NCBI GenBank assembly: GCA_022340805.1
Contig: JAJDNF010000033.1
Location: 62,001-126,000, forward strand
DNA length: 64,000 bases
Source of the DNA: Chromatiaceae bacterium
GTDB lineage: Bacteria; Pseudomonadota; Gammaproteobacteria; Chromatiales; Chromatiaceae
Reading direction: 5' to 3'
Of the stretch, positions 19,899 to 29,576 are shown in pieces. The translations under genes and the position numbers were made by a program. Positions within the stretch are counted from its first letter, which is position 1; every line of letters starts with the position of its first letter. The notes beneath the pieces were generated by a model. It did no database searches. It saw only the letters and a program-made list of their open reading frames with translations, and was not told where the DNA came from.

Positions 19899-20474
19899 TC
19901 AACGCCTCGCGGCGCTCCGATCCGCCGAGGTACGCAGCCAGGCCACGATGAAGTCCGCGACGGCCGCTGGCACGTTCAGCGGCAGGACCGGGAGAGAGAC
20001 TGGATCATCGAGTTCGACGTCGCTGGCAACAGCGATCACATCCGGATCCTCGAGGCACAACAGCGAGGTGCCAGGTTGCGGCCGATGCACCTCGATCTTT
20101 GCCAGGCGCTCGTCGCGGAAGCCCTCGACCAGGACCAGATCGATTGCGGTTGGATCGAGCCTTGCGACCAGATCACCGAGCCGGGGCTCGCTGTGCCCAT
20201 CGCCCTCCTCGATCCAGAAGGTGCGGTGTGGCGAGGCGAGCATCACCTGACGCGCACCGGCCTGGCGCAGCCGGTAGGAGTCCTTGCCCGGCACGTCGAT
20301 ATCGAAATCGTGATGCGAGTGCTTGATCGCGGCACAGCGCACGCCGCGCGCGGCGAGCAGCGGGATCAGGCGGATCAGCAGCGTGGTCTTGCCAGTACCG
20401 GAATTGGCGACAAAACCCAGCATCGGAGGTATGGCGGTATCGAGCACGCGAGGCACCGGTTGCGATTCTGGCAA
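19899..20474 (-). CDS. mobB: Molybdopterin-guanine dinucleotide biosynthesis protein MobB
   Basis: GFVANSGTGKTTLLIRL, IKHSHHDFDIDVPGKDSYRLRQAGA. Confidence 0.88.
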   Translation of the reverse strand: MPESQPVPRVLDTAIPPMLGFVANSGTGKTTLLIRLIPLLAARGVRCAAIKHSHHDFDIDVPGKDSYRLRQAGARQVMLASPHRTFWIEEGDGHSEPRLGDLVARLDPTAIDLVLVEGFRDERLAKIEVHRPQPGTSLLCLEDPDVIAVASDVELDDPVSLPVLPLNVPAAVADFIVAWLRTSADRSAARR

Positions 20475-20633
20475 CAGGATATCCCGCGCAGCCGCAGCTT
20501 TCAGCAGGTCGCGCCGGCTGGAGGGGGAAAATTCCCGGACGAGCCGCAGATGCGTCCGCTGTGGCAGCCGTAGACGGCCAGCTGCCGGGCCCCGGGCCGC
20601 GTACGGCTGTGAAATCCCGCCGGCGCGACGCCG

Positions 20634-21494
20634 TCAGGCGACCGGCTGCGCCGCTGCATCCGCGATCAGCCGACGCAGTTCCGCGACACAGGAGCCGCAG
20701 TTGGTGCCGGCATGCAGCGCCCTGCCGATGGCCTCCGGCGAATCCAGCCCCTGCTCGCAAATCGCCCGGCGCAAGGTGCCGACACCCACGCTGAAACAGG
20801 CACAGACGATCGCTCCGGCATCCTCCTGGCCGCTCGGCGGCGTGGCCCGCAACAGGCGTGCGCGTTCGCTGTCATCCAGCCGCTGCTTCCTGAACAGCGC
20901 CGCCAGCCAGTCGCGTGGAGGCAGCTCGAAGCCGGGCCCGATGATGATCACTGCATCCAGCCGACCTCCGATTATCCGCGCCGCCCGGTACTGGATCTGG
21001 GTCGAGTCATACAACTCGCGCCATTCCGCCGACGTGTCGCCGGCGTTCAGCTGTTCACGCACGCAGGCGGCCCAGTTGTCTGGTGACAGCTCGCGGTACT
21101 GCACGAAGCGTTCGATCGCGGCGTCCAGGATCGGGCGCACGCGCTTCTGGCTGATGCCGTCGACCACGTACGCACTGACCCCGGCGCGCGTGGCACGCGT
21201 AATGGTTTCGCCGTTGTCGTCCTGGGTGAACATGACGATCGGCCGCGGCGCACTCGACTGCATCGAGCGCAGGCTGTCGAGGGTATCGCGGCTAGGCGAC
21301 TCGATGTCCATGATCACCACGTCTGGATTAGCGGCCCCGACACATTGCACAAGGTTGTCGCGGCTGGAGGCGAAACCCACCACCTCGCAGCCAACCTCGG
21401 CCAGCGACCGCTCGACGGAAGTGCGACGTTCGCTGCTGTCGTCGACGAGCAGCACGCGCAGGCGTTTCGGCTGGGTATCGGTCTCTGGCATCAT
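20634..21494 (-). CDS. NasT-like receiver domain fused to C-terminal segment of assimilatory nitrate reductase (BFD-like [2Fe-2S])
   Basis: VLLVDDSSERR…PIVMFTQDDN… then RAARIIGGRLDAVIIIGPGFELPPRDWLAALF…GAIVCACFSVGVGTLRRAI…AGTNCGSCVAELRRL. Confidence 0.75.
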   Translation of the reverse strand: MMPETDTQPKRLRVLLVDDSSERRTSVERSLAEVGCEVVGFASSRDNLVQCVGAANPDVVIMDIESPSRDTLDSLRSMQSSAPRPIVMFTQDDNGETITRATRAGVSAYVVDGISQKRVRPILDAAIERFVQYRELSPDNWAACVREQLNAGDTSAEWRELYDSTQIQYRAARIIGGRLDAVIIIGPGFELPPRDWLAALFRKQRLDDSERARLLRATPPSGQEDAGAIVCACFSVGVGTLRRAICEQGLDSPEAIGRALHAGTNCGSCVAELRRLIADAAAQPVA

Positions 21495-21604
21495 TGGCTC
21501 GACTACAAATCTGGCCGGGTGCCAGGTGGCACCGGACGCTTCCTCTGGGCTTTGGCAGCGCGGCAGCTCACATCAGCAACCGCGCCGGTTCATCGAAGAG
21601 CATG

Positions 21605-21643
21605 AAAAAGGCCGCCGAACCAAGATCAATTGGGGCGGCGGCC
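21605..21643 (-). terminator. Intrinsic terminator upstream of the NasT-NasA chimera (minus strand)
   Basis: GGCCGCCG/CGGCGGCC stem followed by T tract on minus strand. Confidence 0.6.
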
Positions 21644-22106
21644 GGGCCAAGTCTGGCAATATCGACAGAGAGTTAGGAGAAATCACCGCGAAGCGATTTC
21701 GATGAAACCAAAGCACAGGCTGTGCCAATAACATTTTTACCATGCGGTATAGGGATTTACCGAAAGGGAGGCACGCCCCGGCCGCCGCAGCGACGGTGAG
21801 GACGCACCAGGCCCGTCGGCACCGGCCGGCATTCGCACCATTGTTGTGCACATATTCGTCGCGGCGAGACACTAGACCGCCGGTTGTGCCGACCGGCACA
21901 TGGACGGGCGCGCGCCGAACCGCCAGACCCATGTGGACCCCGGTTTGCATCGCGGTCCGGGTTGCAGCTTGTTCCGACGACGCGACTGACGTTTAATCGC
22001 ATCCCTCGCCGCTTTGTTGATGGCCTGGGTGAGGACCAAAACGGTCCGCGGCCAGGCGTCGAAGGACAAACAAAACTTTTTCCGCACCCGCTTGACTAAG
22101 GCTTGC

Positions 22107-22580
22107 ATGAACAGACCGCGCCCTCGTCTCTTTTGGATTGTCCTGCTGCTTGCACATCTCGCCGCACCGGCGCTGGCCGAGCCGGTCGATTTCACCCTGA
22201 AAGATCTCGACGGCAGGCCGGTGAGCCTGTCCGATTTCCGCGGCCGCTGGGTGGTCGTGAACTTCTGGGCCTCGTGGTGCAGCCCCTGCGTGCGGGAACT
22301 GCCCGAGTTGGTTAGCTACCAGCGCGCGAACCCCGAGGTACAGGTGATCGGCATCAATTTCGAGGAGACCTCGGCGGAGGAGTCGCGTGCCTTCCTCGAG
22401 CCGCTCAACGTGAACTTTCCAAACCTCAAGATCGGCAATTCACCGCTGGTGCCGTTCGAGCCGCTCGAAGGACTGCCGACAACCGCGATCGTCAGTCCCG
22501 CGGGCGAAATGCTCGAGCGCCACATGGGACCGGTGACCGCGATTCACCTGCAGACCATCGTCGATCGCAATCGGCGCTGA
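22107..22580 (+). CDS. TlpA-like periplasmic thioredoxin
   Basis: Signal peptide, NFWASWCSPCVRELPEL. Confidence 0.85.
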   Translation: MNRPRPRLFWIVLLLAHLAAPALAEPVDFTLKDLDGRPVSLSDFRGRWVVVNFWASWCSPCVRELPELVSYQRANPEVQVIGINFEETSAEESRAFLEPLNVNFPNLKIGNSPLVPFEPLEGLPTTAIVSPAGEMLERHMGPVTAIHLQTIVDRNRR

Positions 22581-22772
22581 ACCGGACCTGGATTACCACT
22601 CCAAAATATTCGTTGTTGCGGATTTTCCGAGGTACCCCGGGTGGGCTCGCGAACCCGATCCCGGGTGAGCGAATGTTGCCGGGCGGTCGTGGCCCGGACC
22701 CGGTCCTGCACCCAAGCCGGAACGATTTTTTAAGTCCCTGAAAGCGTTGGAAAAGCGCGCTTTGTTAGCGTG

Positions 22773-22869
22773 TTACCCACAAAAGACACACAGATTTCAC
22801 ACCGTTTTCCACAGCTTTTATACACAAGATATTGTGGTTGACACCTCGGAGACAGCGTATATATTGTGT
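22773..22869 (+). promoter_or_regulatory. nrdA control region: DnaA-box-like 9-mers and NrdR-box pair
   Basis: TTACCCACA 22773-22781, TTTTCCACA 22805-22813, TTATACACA 22818-22826; ACACAAGATATTGTGG 22822-22837 and AGCGTATATATTGTGT 22854-22869 (32 bp apart). Confidence 0.8.
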
Positions 22870-22966
22870 TCGATGTGGACGTCACGCTGTACGCTGGCAG
22901 CCCCGCTGCCCGATCGCGCAATGCGATCAGTCCACCAAGAATTAAATCACTCCAGGAGGAGCCTCA

Positions 22967-25879
22967 ATGGCAACCGAAGTCACGCAATCCAAAGGTGCTG
23001 CGGACAGCATCGCCGTCCCCCCAAACGACACCGAAACAGTCAGTGCCGGCCCCGAGATAAGCGCCCATGCGCCGGGCGGCATGAAGGTGATACGCCGCAA
23101 CGGCAAGGTCACCAATTTCGATGCCAACAAGATTGCTGTGGCGATGACCAAGGCCTTTCTGGCCGTCGAGGGCGGCAGCGCCGCCGCATCGCGACGTGTT
23201 CACGATCTGGTCCAGTCGCTTACCGAACAGCTGAGCGAGGCACTGTTCCGGCGCAACCCGGCCGGCGGCACCATCCATATCGAAGACATCCAGGACCAGG
23301 TTGAGCTGTCGCTGATGCGTTCCGGCGAGCACAAGGTCGCGCGCGCCTACGTGCTGTATCGCGAGGAACAGAAACGCAGGCGTGCCGAAGAGGCATCAAA
23401 GAAGCAGACCAGCAAGACGGAAAACCTGGTCAACGTCGTTCAGGCGGACGGCACCACCCGCCCGCTCGACGTGGATCGCCTGCGCAAACTGGTCAACGAG
23501 GCATGCGCGGGACTGGAGGCTGTGACATCCGAGTCGATCCTCGACGACACCTGCCGCAACCTGTTCGACGGCGTCAAGGAACGCGACGTGTCGCAGGCGC
23601 TGGTGATGAGCGCCCGCACGCTGATCGAGCAGGAGCCGAACTACTCGTACGCCGCTGCGCGCCTGCTTATGGACATGCTGCGCCGCGAGGCCCTGGGTTT
23701 CCTGCGCATGGACACCGGGGTCGCCACACAGAAGGAGATGGGCGAGCGTTACAGCGAGTACTTCACCTGCTACATAAAGTGCGGCGCCGACCTCGAACTG
23801 CTCGACAAGCGCCTGACCCAGTACGACCTGGCGCGCCTTGGCGCGGCGCTGAATCCGGAACGTGACCTGCAGTTCACCTACCTGGGCCTGCAGACCCTCT
23901 ACGACCGCTACTTCATTCATTCGAAGGGCACGCGTTTCGAGCTGCCCCAGGCATTCTTCATGCGCGTCGCGATGGGCCTGGCGATCAATGAGATCGACCG
24001 TGAGGGCCGTGCGATCGAGTTCTACAACCTGCTGTCGAGCTTCGACTTCATGAGCTCAACCCCGACCCTGTTCAACTCCGGCACACTGCGCCCGCAGCTG
24101 TCGAGCTGCTACCTGACCACGGTCGCCGACGACCTCGACGGCATCTACAGCGCCATCAAAGACAATGCCCTGTTGTCCAAGTTCGCCGGTGGCCTGGGCA
24201 ACGACTGGACCCGCGTGCGTGGCATGGGCGCCCATATCAAGGGCACCAACGGCAAATCACAGGGGGTGGTGCCGTTCCTCAAGGTCGCCAATGACACCGC
24301 CGTCGCGGTCAACCAGGGCGGCAAGCGCAAGGGCGCCGTGTGCGCCTACCTCGAGACCTGGCATATCGACGTCGAGGAATTCCTCGACCTGCGCAAGAAC
24401 ACCGGTGACGACCGCCGCCGCACACACGACATGAACACCGCGAACTGGATTCCGGATCTGTTCATGAAGCGCGTCGCCGAAGACGCGAACTGGACCCTGT
24501 TCTCGCCCGACGAGGCAACCGACCTGCACGATCTGACCGGCAGGGCGTTCGAACAGGCCTACATCCGTTACGAAGAAAAGGCGGCGCGTGGCGAAATGAA
24601 CGTCGCCAAGACGCTCAAGGCCAACGACCTGTGGCGCAAGATGCTCGGCATGCTGTTCGAGACCGGCCATCCGTGGATCACGTTCAAGGACCCGTGCAAT
24701 ATTCGTTACACCAACCAGCATGTTGGGGTGGTTCACAGTTCCAACCTGTGCACCGAGATTACCCTGCATACCAACGACAACGAGATCGCGGTGTGCAACC
24801 TGGGTTCGGTCAACCTGGCCGCGCATGTCGACGAAAACGGCCTGGACATGGCGAAACTGCAGAACACCGTCAGCACCGCGATGCGCATGCTCGACAACGT
24901 AATCGAATACAACTATTACAGCGTGCCGCAGGCGCGCAACTCCAACCTGCGCCACCGCCCGGTGGGGCTGGGCATCATGGGTTTCCAGGATGCGCTGTAC
25001 AAGATCCGCCTGCCCTATGCGAGCCAGGAGGCGGTCGAGTTTGCCGACCGCTCGATGGAAGCGGTCTCCTACTACTCGATCAAGTCCTCGACCGATCTGG
25101 CCGAGGAGCGCGGACGCTATCACAGCTTCGAGGGGTCATTGTGGAGCCAGGGCATCCTGCCGCTCGATTCACTCGCCCGCCTGGCCGAGGAACGCGGCAC
25201 GCACCTGCAGGTCGATGACAGCAGCACGCTCGACTGGGACAGCCTGCGTGAGCGAGTGAAAGGCGTCGGCATGCGCAACTCCAACACCATGGCGATTGCA
25301 CCGACCGCGACCATCTCGAATATCTGCGGCGTCAGCCAATCCATTGAGCCGACTTACCAGAACCTGTTCGTTAAATCGAACCTGTCCGGTGAGTTCACCG
25401 TGGTCAACCCGTACCTGGTACGCGACCTCAAGGCGCTCGACCTGTGGGATCCGGTGATGGTCAACGACCTCAAATACTACGACGGCTCGGTGCAGCCGAT
25501 CAGCCGTATTCCGGATGACCTCAAGGCACTGTATGCCTCGGCGTTCGAGATCGACGCGCGCTGGCTGGTCGAGGCCGGAAGCCGTCGTCAGAAATGGATC
25601 GACCAGGCGCAGAGTCTCAACCTGTACATGTCGGAGCCATCCGGCAAGAAACTGGACAACCTGTACAAGCTGGCCTGGGTACGCGGTCTGAAAACTACCT
25701 ATTACCTGCGTTCGATGGGTGCGACACACGTCGAGAAGTCAACCATGGACGACACCAGCCGGTCGAACAAACTGAGTGCGGTCGGCGGCAGCTATCGCGC
25801 GCTTTCCGTCGCTGATGCAGACAGCGCCGCGCCCAAGGCCTGCAGCATCCTCGACCCGGATTGTGAGGCCTGCCAGTAA
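22967..25879 (+). CDS. nrdA: Class I ribonucleotide reductase alpha subunit, two N-terminal ATP-cone-like regions
   Basis: NLCTEITL…, SSCYLTTVADDLDGIY, NSNTMAIAPTATISNI; repeated ATP-cone-like N-terminal segments. Confidence 0.95.
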   Translation: MATEVTQSKGAADSIAVPPNDTETVSAGPEISAHAPGGMKVIRRNGKVTNFDANKIAVAMTKAFLAVEGGSAAASRRVHDLVQSLTEQLSEALFRRNPAGGTIHIEDIQDQVELSLMRSGEHKVARAYVLYREEQKRRRAEEASKKQTSKTENLVNVVQADGTTRPLDVDRLRKLVNEACAGLEAVTSESILDDTCRNLFDGVKERDVSQALVMSARTLIEQEPNYSYAAARLLMDMLRREALGFLRMDTGVATQKEMGERYSEYFTCYIKCGADLELLDKRLTQYDLARLGAALNPERDLQFTYLGLQTLYDRYFIHSKGTRFELPQAFFMRVAMGLAINEIDREGRAIEFYNLLSSFDFMSSTPTLFNSGTLRPQLSSCYLTTVADDLDGIYSAIKDNALLSKFAGGLGNDWTRVRGMGAHIKGTNGKSQGVVPFLKVANDTAVAVNQGGKRKGAVCAYLETWHIDVEEFLDLRKNTGDDRRRTHDMNTANWIPDLFMKRVAEDANWTLFSPDEATDLHDLTGRAFEQAYIRYEEKAARGEMNVAKTLKANDLWRKMLGMLFETGHPWITFKDPCNIRYTNQHVGVVHSSNLCTEITLHTNDNEIAVCNLGSVNLAAHVDENGLDMAKLQNTVSTAMRMLDNVIEYNYYSVPQARNSNLRHRPVGLGIMGFQDALYKIRLPYASQEAVEFADRSMEAVSYYSIKSSTDLAEERGRYHSFEGSLWSQGILPLDSLARLAEERGTHLQVDDSSTLDWDSLRERVKGVGMRNSNTMAIAPTATISNICGVSQSIEPTYQNLFVKSNLSGEFTVVNPYLVRDLKALDLWDPVMVNDLKYYDGSVQPISRIPDDLKALYASAFEIDARWLVEAGSRRQKWIDQAQSLNLYMSEPSGKKLDNLYKLAWVRGLKTTYYLRSMGATHVEKSTMDDTSRSNKLSAVGGSYRALSVADADSAAPKACSILDPDCEACQ

Positions 25880-25912
25880 GGCGGCGCCGGGAAGACTACA
25901 GGAGCACGCAGC

Positions 25913-27043
25913 ATGTTGAACTGGGACGATCCACTCGCACCGATCAGTCAAGTGAGAAAGGCGCCTCCACCAGCCGGCCATGTGCCGGTCGAGGACGGCG
26001 TCGCCGAGCAACCGGCCGCCAAGGCGCTCCCCGAGGCCGACCTGCGCCCGGTCAACCCGGATGACAAGCGAGTCATCAACGGCATGACCGACATCAACCA
26101 GCTGGCACCGTTCAAGTACCCCTGGGCCTGGGAATACTTCCTCAACGCCAACCGCAATCACTGGACGCCGCTGGATATCGGCATGGCGCAGGATGTGCAC
26201 GACTATCATCACAAGCTGACGCTGGAAGAGCGCCACGTGTACGAGAACGTGCTTTCCTACCTGACCACCTCCGACATCCTGGCCATGCGCAACATCGGCC
26301 TGGCGGTGATGGAGAAGATGTCCGCGCCGGAGCTGCAGATCTACCAGGCGCGCCAGGTCTACGAAGAGTCGCTGCACACCTGGACCTACCAGCACTGCAT
26401 CGAGACCATCGGCCTGAACCAGAGCGAGATCTACAACCGCTACCGCGTCGTGCCGGAGATCAACGGCAAGATCCAGATCGCCAATCGCCGCCTCAACTCG
26501 ATCCTGCGCGCCGATATCGATCTGCGCGATCGCGATGAATTGCAGAACTTCCTGATGGCCTACATCTTCTTCGCAGGTATCTTCGAAGGCTGCTGGTTCT
26601 ACAATGGATTCAGTCCGATCTTCGCGCTGCAACGCCGCGGCCTGATGAAAGGTACCGCGGAGCAGTTTCAATACATCATGCGCGACGAGGTGTTGCACGC
26701 CTCATTCGGCATCCGCGTCGCCAAGCAGATCATGCTGGAAGAGAACATCCGCCCCGACCCAAAGGCGATGAGCGAGATGTGGGCCGAATGTGAGGCCGCG
26801 GAACAGGCCTATGCGGGCTATATCCTGCGCGACCCGATCCTCGGCTACAGCAAAGAAGACCACGTCGGTCAGTATCGCTTCATCGCCAACCGGCGGGCAC
26901 GCAGCCTCGGCTTCGATGAACCCTACCCGGGTGCCGAGCCGACGCTGGCCTGGCTCGACGAGCAAGCCAATCTGCGCAAAGAGAAAAACTTTTTCGAGAC
27001 CCGCGTAACCGAATACCAGGCCGGCGGGCTCAGATGGGAATAA
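25913..27043 (+). CDS. nrdB: Ribonucleotide reductase beta subunit, paralogue 1
   Basis: EESLHTWTYQH, FEGCWFYNGF, MRDEVLHASFG, C-terminal RVTEYQAGGLRWE. Confidence 0.9.
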   Translation: MLNWDDPLAPISQVRKAPPPAGHVPVEDGVAEQPAAKALPEADLRPVNPDDKRVINGMTDINQLAPFKYPWAWEYFLNANRNHWTPLDIGMAQDVHDYHHKLTLEERHVYENVLSYLTTSDILAMRNIGLAVMEKMSAPELQIYQARQVYEESLHTWTYQHCIETIGLNQSEIYNRYRVVPEINGKIQIANRRLNSILRADIDLRDRDELQNFLMAYIFFAGIFEGCWFYNGFSPIFALQRRGLMKGTAEQFQYIMRDEVLHASFGIRVAKQIMLEENIRPDPKAMSEMWAECEAAEQAYAGYILRDPILGYSKEDHVGQYRFIANRRARSLGFDEPYPGAEPTLAWLDEQANLRKEKNFFETRVTEYQAGGLRWE

Positions 27044-27100
27044 TGCCGACGACTCTGGCATAACAGGTCAATGCTGGAGGGGCCGCAAGAACTCTCGCCC

Positions 27101-27117
27101 GACATTTTCTTAATGTC
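27101..27117. other. Perfect inverted repeat in nrdB-nrdB intergenic spacer
   Basis: GACATT-TTCTT-AATGTC. Confidence 0.5.
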
Positions 27118-27255
27118 AGACGCCACCACCAAAGGGGGATTGAGGTCACTCCGGCACCAACAAGAAGGCAGCGCGACGGCACGCAAACCGGATGCAGCTG
27201 CGACACTCGCCCAACAGGCGACCATATCCACCATTTCGAGCAGACAAAGGGGGTA

Positions 27256-28569
27256 ATGATGCTTAACTGGGACGATCCCTTGCAGCCCAGCAGGGATACC
27301 GCCACGGCGCGAGGCAGCAGGCCAGCAGGTATCGCGCGCGGTGGCGACTCGCTGCGCCTAGCACAGGCAAAGGCTGCCGGGCGTCATCCGCATGCCGGCG
27401 ACGGTCTGGTCGACACCGGCCTGCTCATGGCAACAGCCGGCGCCGCGCCAAGCGTCGACCCCGATCCACACCATATCGTGGAACCGCTCGCCGACTACCA
27501 GGCCTCGGCCGAGTCGGGCGCAACCGGGCTCGAATCCCTCGAGATGGGTGCGGGCCGCATCCGCGTCGACGATAAAAGGATCATCAACTGCCACGCCGAC
27601 CTCAACCAGCTCGTGCCATTCAAGTACGAGTGGGCATGGCAGAAGTACCTCGATGGCTGCGCCAACCACTGGATGCCGCAAGAGGTCAATATGAACGCCG
27701 ACATCCAATTATGGCGCGACCCGAACGGTTTGACCGATGACGAGCGCACCATCATCAAGCGCAACCTGGGATTTTTCTCGACCGCCGACTCGCTGGTTGC
27801 GAACAACCTGGTACTCGCAGTCTACCGCCACATCACCAACCCGGAATGCCGCCAGTACCTGCTGCGCCAGGCGTTCGAGGAGGCATTGCACACCCACGCC
27901 TACCAGTACGTGATCGAGTCGCTCGGCCTCGACGAGGGCGAGGTGTTCAACATGTACCGCGAAGTGCCGGCGGTCGCACGCAAGGCCGAATGGGCCCTGC
28001 CCTTCACCCGGCACCTGGCCGACCCGAACTTCCACACCGGCACGACCGAGAACGACCAGCAGCTGCTGCGCGAACTGGTGGCCTTCTATGTGATATTCGA
28101 GGGCATCTTCTTCTACGTCGGCTTCACCCAGATCCTGAGCATGGGCCGACGCAACAAGATGACCGGCACGGCCGAGCAGTTCCAGTACATCCTGCGCGAT
28201 GAATCGATGCACATGAACTTCGGTATCGACGTGATCAACCAGATAAAGCTCGAGAACCCGCAGCTGTGGACCGACGCATTCAAGGCCGAGATCGTACAGA
28301 TGATCCGTGACGCCATCGCCCTCGAGACCCAGTATGCCTACGACACCATGCCGCGCGGCATTCTCGGCCTTAACGCCCCGATGTTCGAGGAGTACCTGCA
28401 GTTCATTGCCAACCGGCGCTGTGCACAGATCGGCCTGCCGGAACAGTATCCAGGCGCGACCAACCCCTTTCCGTGGATGTCAGAAGTACTGGACCTCAAG
28501 AAGGAGAAAAATTTCTTCGAGACCCGGGTCACCGAATACCAGACTGGCGGTGCCCTGAACTGGGATTGA
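27256..28569 (+). CDS. nrdB: Ribonucleotide reductase beta subunit, paralogue 2
   Basis: [45 protein letters not shown]-terminal [14 protein letters not shown]. Confidence 0.95.
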   Translation: MMLNWDDPLQPSRDTATARGSRPAGIARGGDSLRLAQAKAAGRHPHAGDGLVDTGLLMATAGAAPSVDPDPHHIVEPLADYQASAESGATGLESLEMGAGRIRVDDKRIINCHADLNQLVPFKYEWAWQKYLDGCANHWMPQEVNMNADIQLWRDPNGLTDDERTIIKRNLGFFSTADSLVANNLVLAVYRHITNPECRQYLLRQAFEEALHTHAYQYVIESLGLDEGEVFNMYREVPAVARKAEWALPFTRHLADPNFHTGTTENDQQLLRELVAFYVIFEGIFFYVGFTQILSMGRRNKMTGTAEQFQYILRDESMHMNFGIDVINQIKLENPQLWTDAFKAEIVQMIRDAIALETQYAYDTMPRGILGLNAPMFEEYLQFIANRRCAQIGLPEQYPGATNPFPWMSEVLDLKKEKNFFETRVTEYQTGGALNWD

Positions 28570-28605
28570 TCCCAGACGTACCGATGTTCCTCCTGTGATG
28601 TAATT

Positions 28606-28643
28606 GGGGCCGGCGGCAATGTGAAAGCCCGGCCCCTTTTTTT
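28606..28643 (+). terminator. Intrinsic terminator after second nrdB
   Basis: GGGGCCGG…CCGGCCCC stem followed by T7. Confidence 0.85.
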
Positions 28644-28810
28644 GCGCGCCGGCCCTGTGCCGGCATCCTGACGAAATGCGTAGCGGCCCGGCGACCCGAA
28701 CCGCCACGACCACATGGCCGGTTGTACTGCAGGGGATCCAAAGGTTCCGGAAACCCTGTCGACATCAGTTGTTTAGCGTTGATTGTTGCAGCAGTGCCAT
28801 AGGTACGGAA

Positions 28811-28857
28811 ACACAACATATAGTGTTTTATCGCATTTGAAGCACAATTTATTGTGA
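28811..28857 (+). promoter_or_regulatory. NrdR-box pair upstream of zinc-ribbon ORF
   Basis: ACACAACATATAGTGT 28811-28826 and GCACAATTTATTGTGA 28842-28857, 31 bp apart. Confidence 0.7.
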
Positions 28858-29050
28858 ATACATCGAAAATTCGGCTATCATTCTTCATGTTGGTTCAGAT
28901 GTACGGCTGGGCTGAAACGGCCACAGCTGCGCTCTGGCGACTGGGGAAAGACCCTAGACAGTCACGCCGGGCCGGCTAGGCAGGTCCGCCGCTACGCAAT
29001 ACTGCCGCTGCCACAAGGCAAGCCGCACGGTCAGCAACAGGAGGTCAGGG

Positions 29051-29260
29051 ATGCGTTGTCGTCATTGTCGGAGCGAGATGCAGCAGACGGACAGTGTGGC
29101 CGAGGGTGGTGCACGCCAGGTCTGGTATCAGTGCCCGCTGTGCGCGTCCAGTCAGACCGTATCGCAACCCTACGAAGCACGCCTGCGCCGCATGGGTGAT
29201 CTGCAGCGCTGCAGCAGCGACTGGCCACACGGTGCCACCAGGTACCGCGGGCCCTATTGA
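29051..29260 (+). CDS. Small zinc-ribbon protein (69 aa)
   Basis: MRCRHCRSEM…YQCPLCASSQ (CxxC…CxxC); caggaggtc RBS upstream. Confidence 0.6.
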   Translation: MRCRHCRSEMQQTDSVAEGGARQVWYQCPLCASSQTVSQPYEARLRRMGDLQRCSSDWPHGATRYRGPY

Positions 29261-29350
29261 AACGAACTCCAACGACTTCTCCAGCAGAAGGCATAGGCAT
29301 CGGGAAATAAGCGGCAGGGATGGCCGCAATAAGAAAAGCTGCACCATTCG

Positions 29351-29376
29351 GCCACCCTCAAAAGGGGTGGCTTTTT
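29351..29376 (+). terminator. Intrinsic terminator
   Basis: GCCACCC…GGGGTGGC followed by T5. Confidence 0.8.
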
Positions 29377-29576
29377 CCTGCGCGCCCGGTCTACCGAGCC
29401 CGCTTGCCCCGCATTGCACCAGCCGGATGACCCGGCCGACGTTTAAGCTGGCCGATTTGCGTGCCATTCGAACCGGATCAACCGCTTTCATCTCCACCGT
29501 CAGGCGTTACACTTCCGGTCCACGCGGTCGATACCGACTGAATAACAAGGTCCATGGCCCCGGAATCCGCCTTGAG

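Noticed and set aside
27101-27117. Hairpin between the two nrdB genes as a transcription terminator
   Set aside because: Short AT-containing 6-bp stem and no T tract; may be a processing or mRNA-stability element at most
28888-29050. Leader before zinc-ribbon ORF as a known riboswitch (e.g. c-di-GMP class I)
   Set aside because: Consensus core could not be matched; left only as an unclassified structured-RNA candidate
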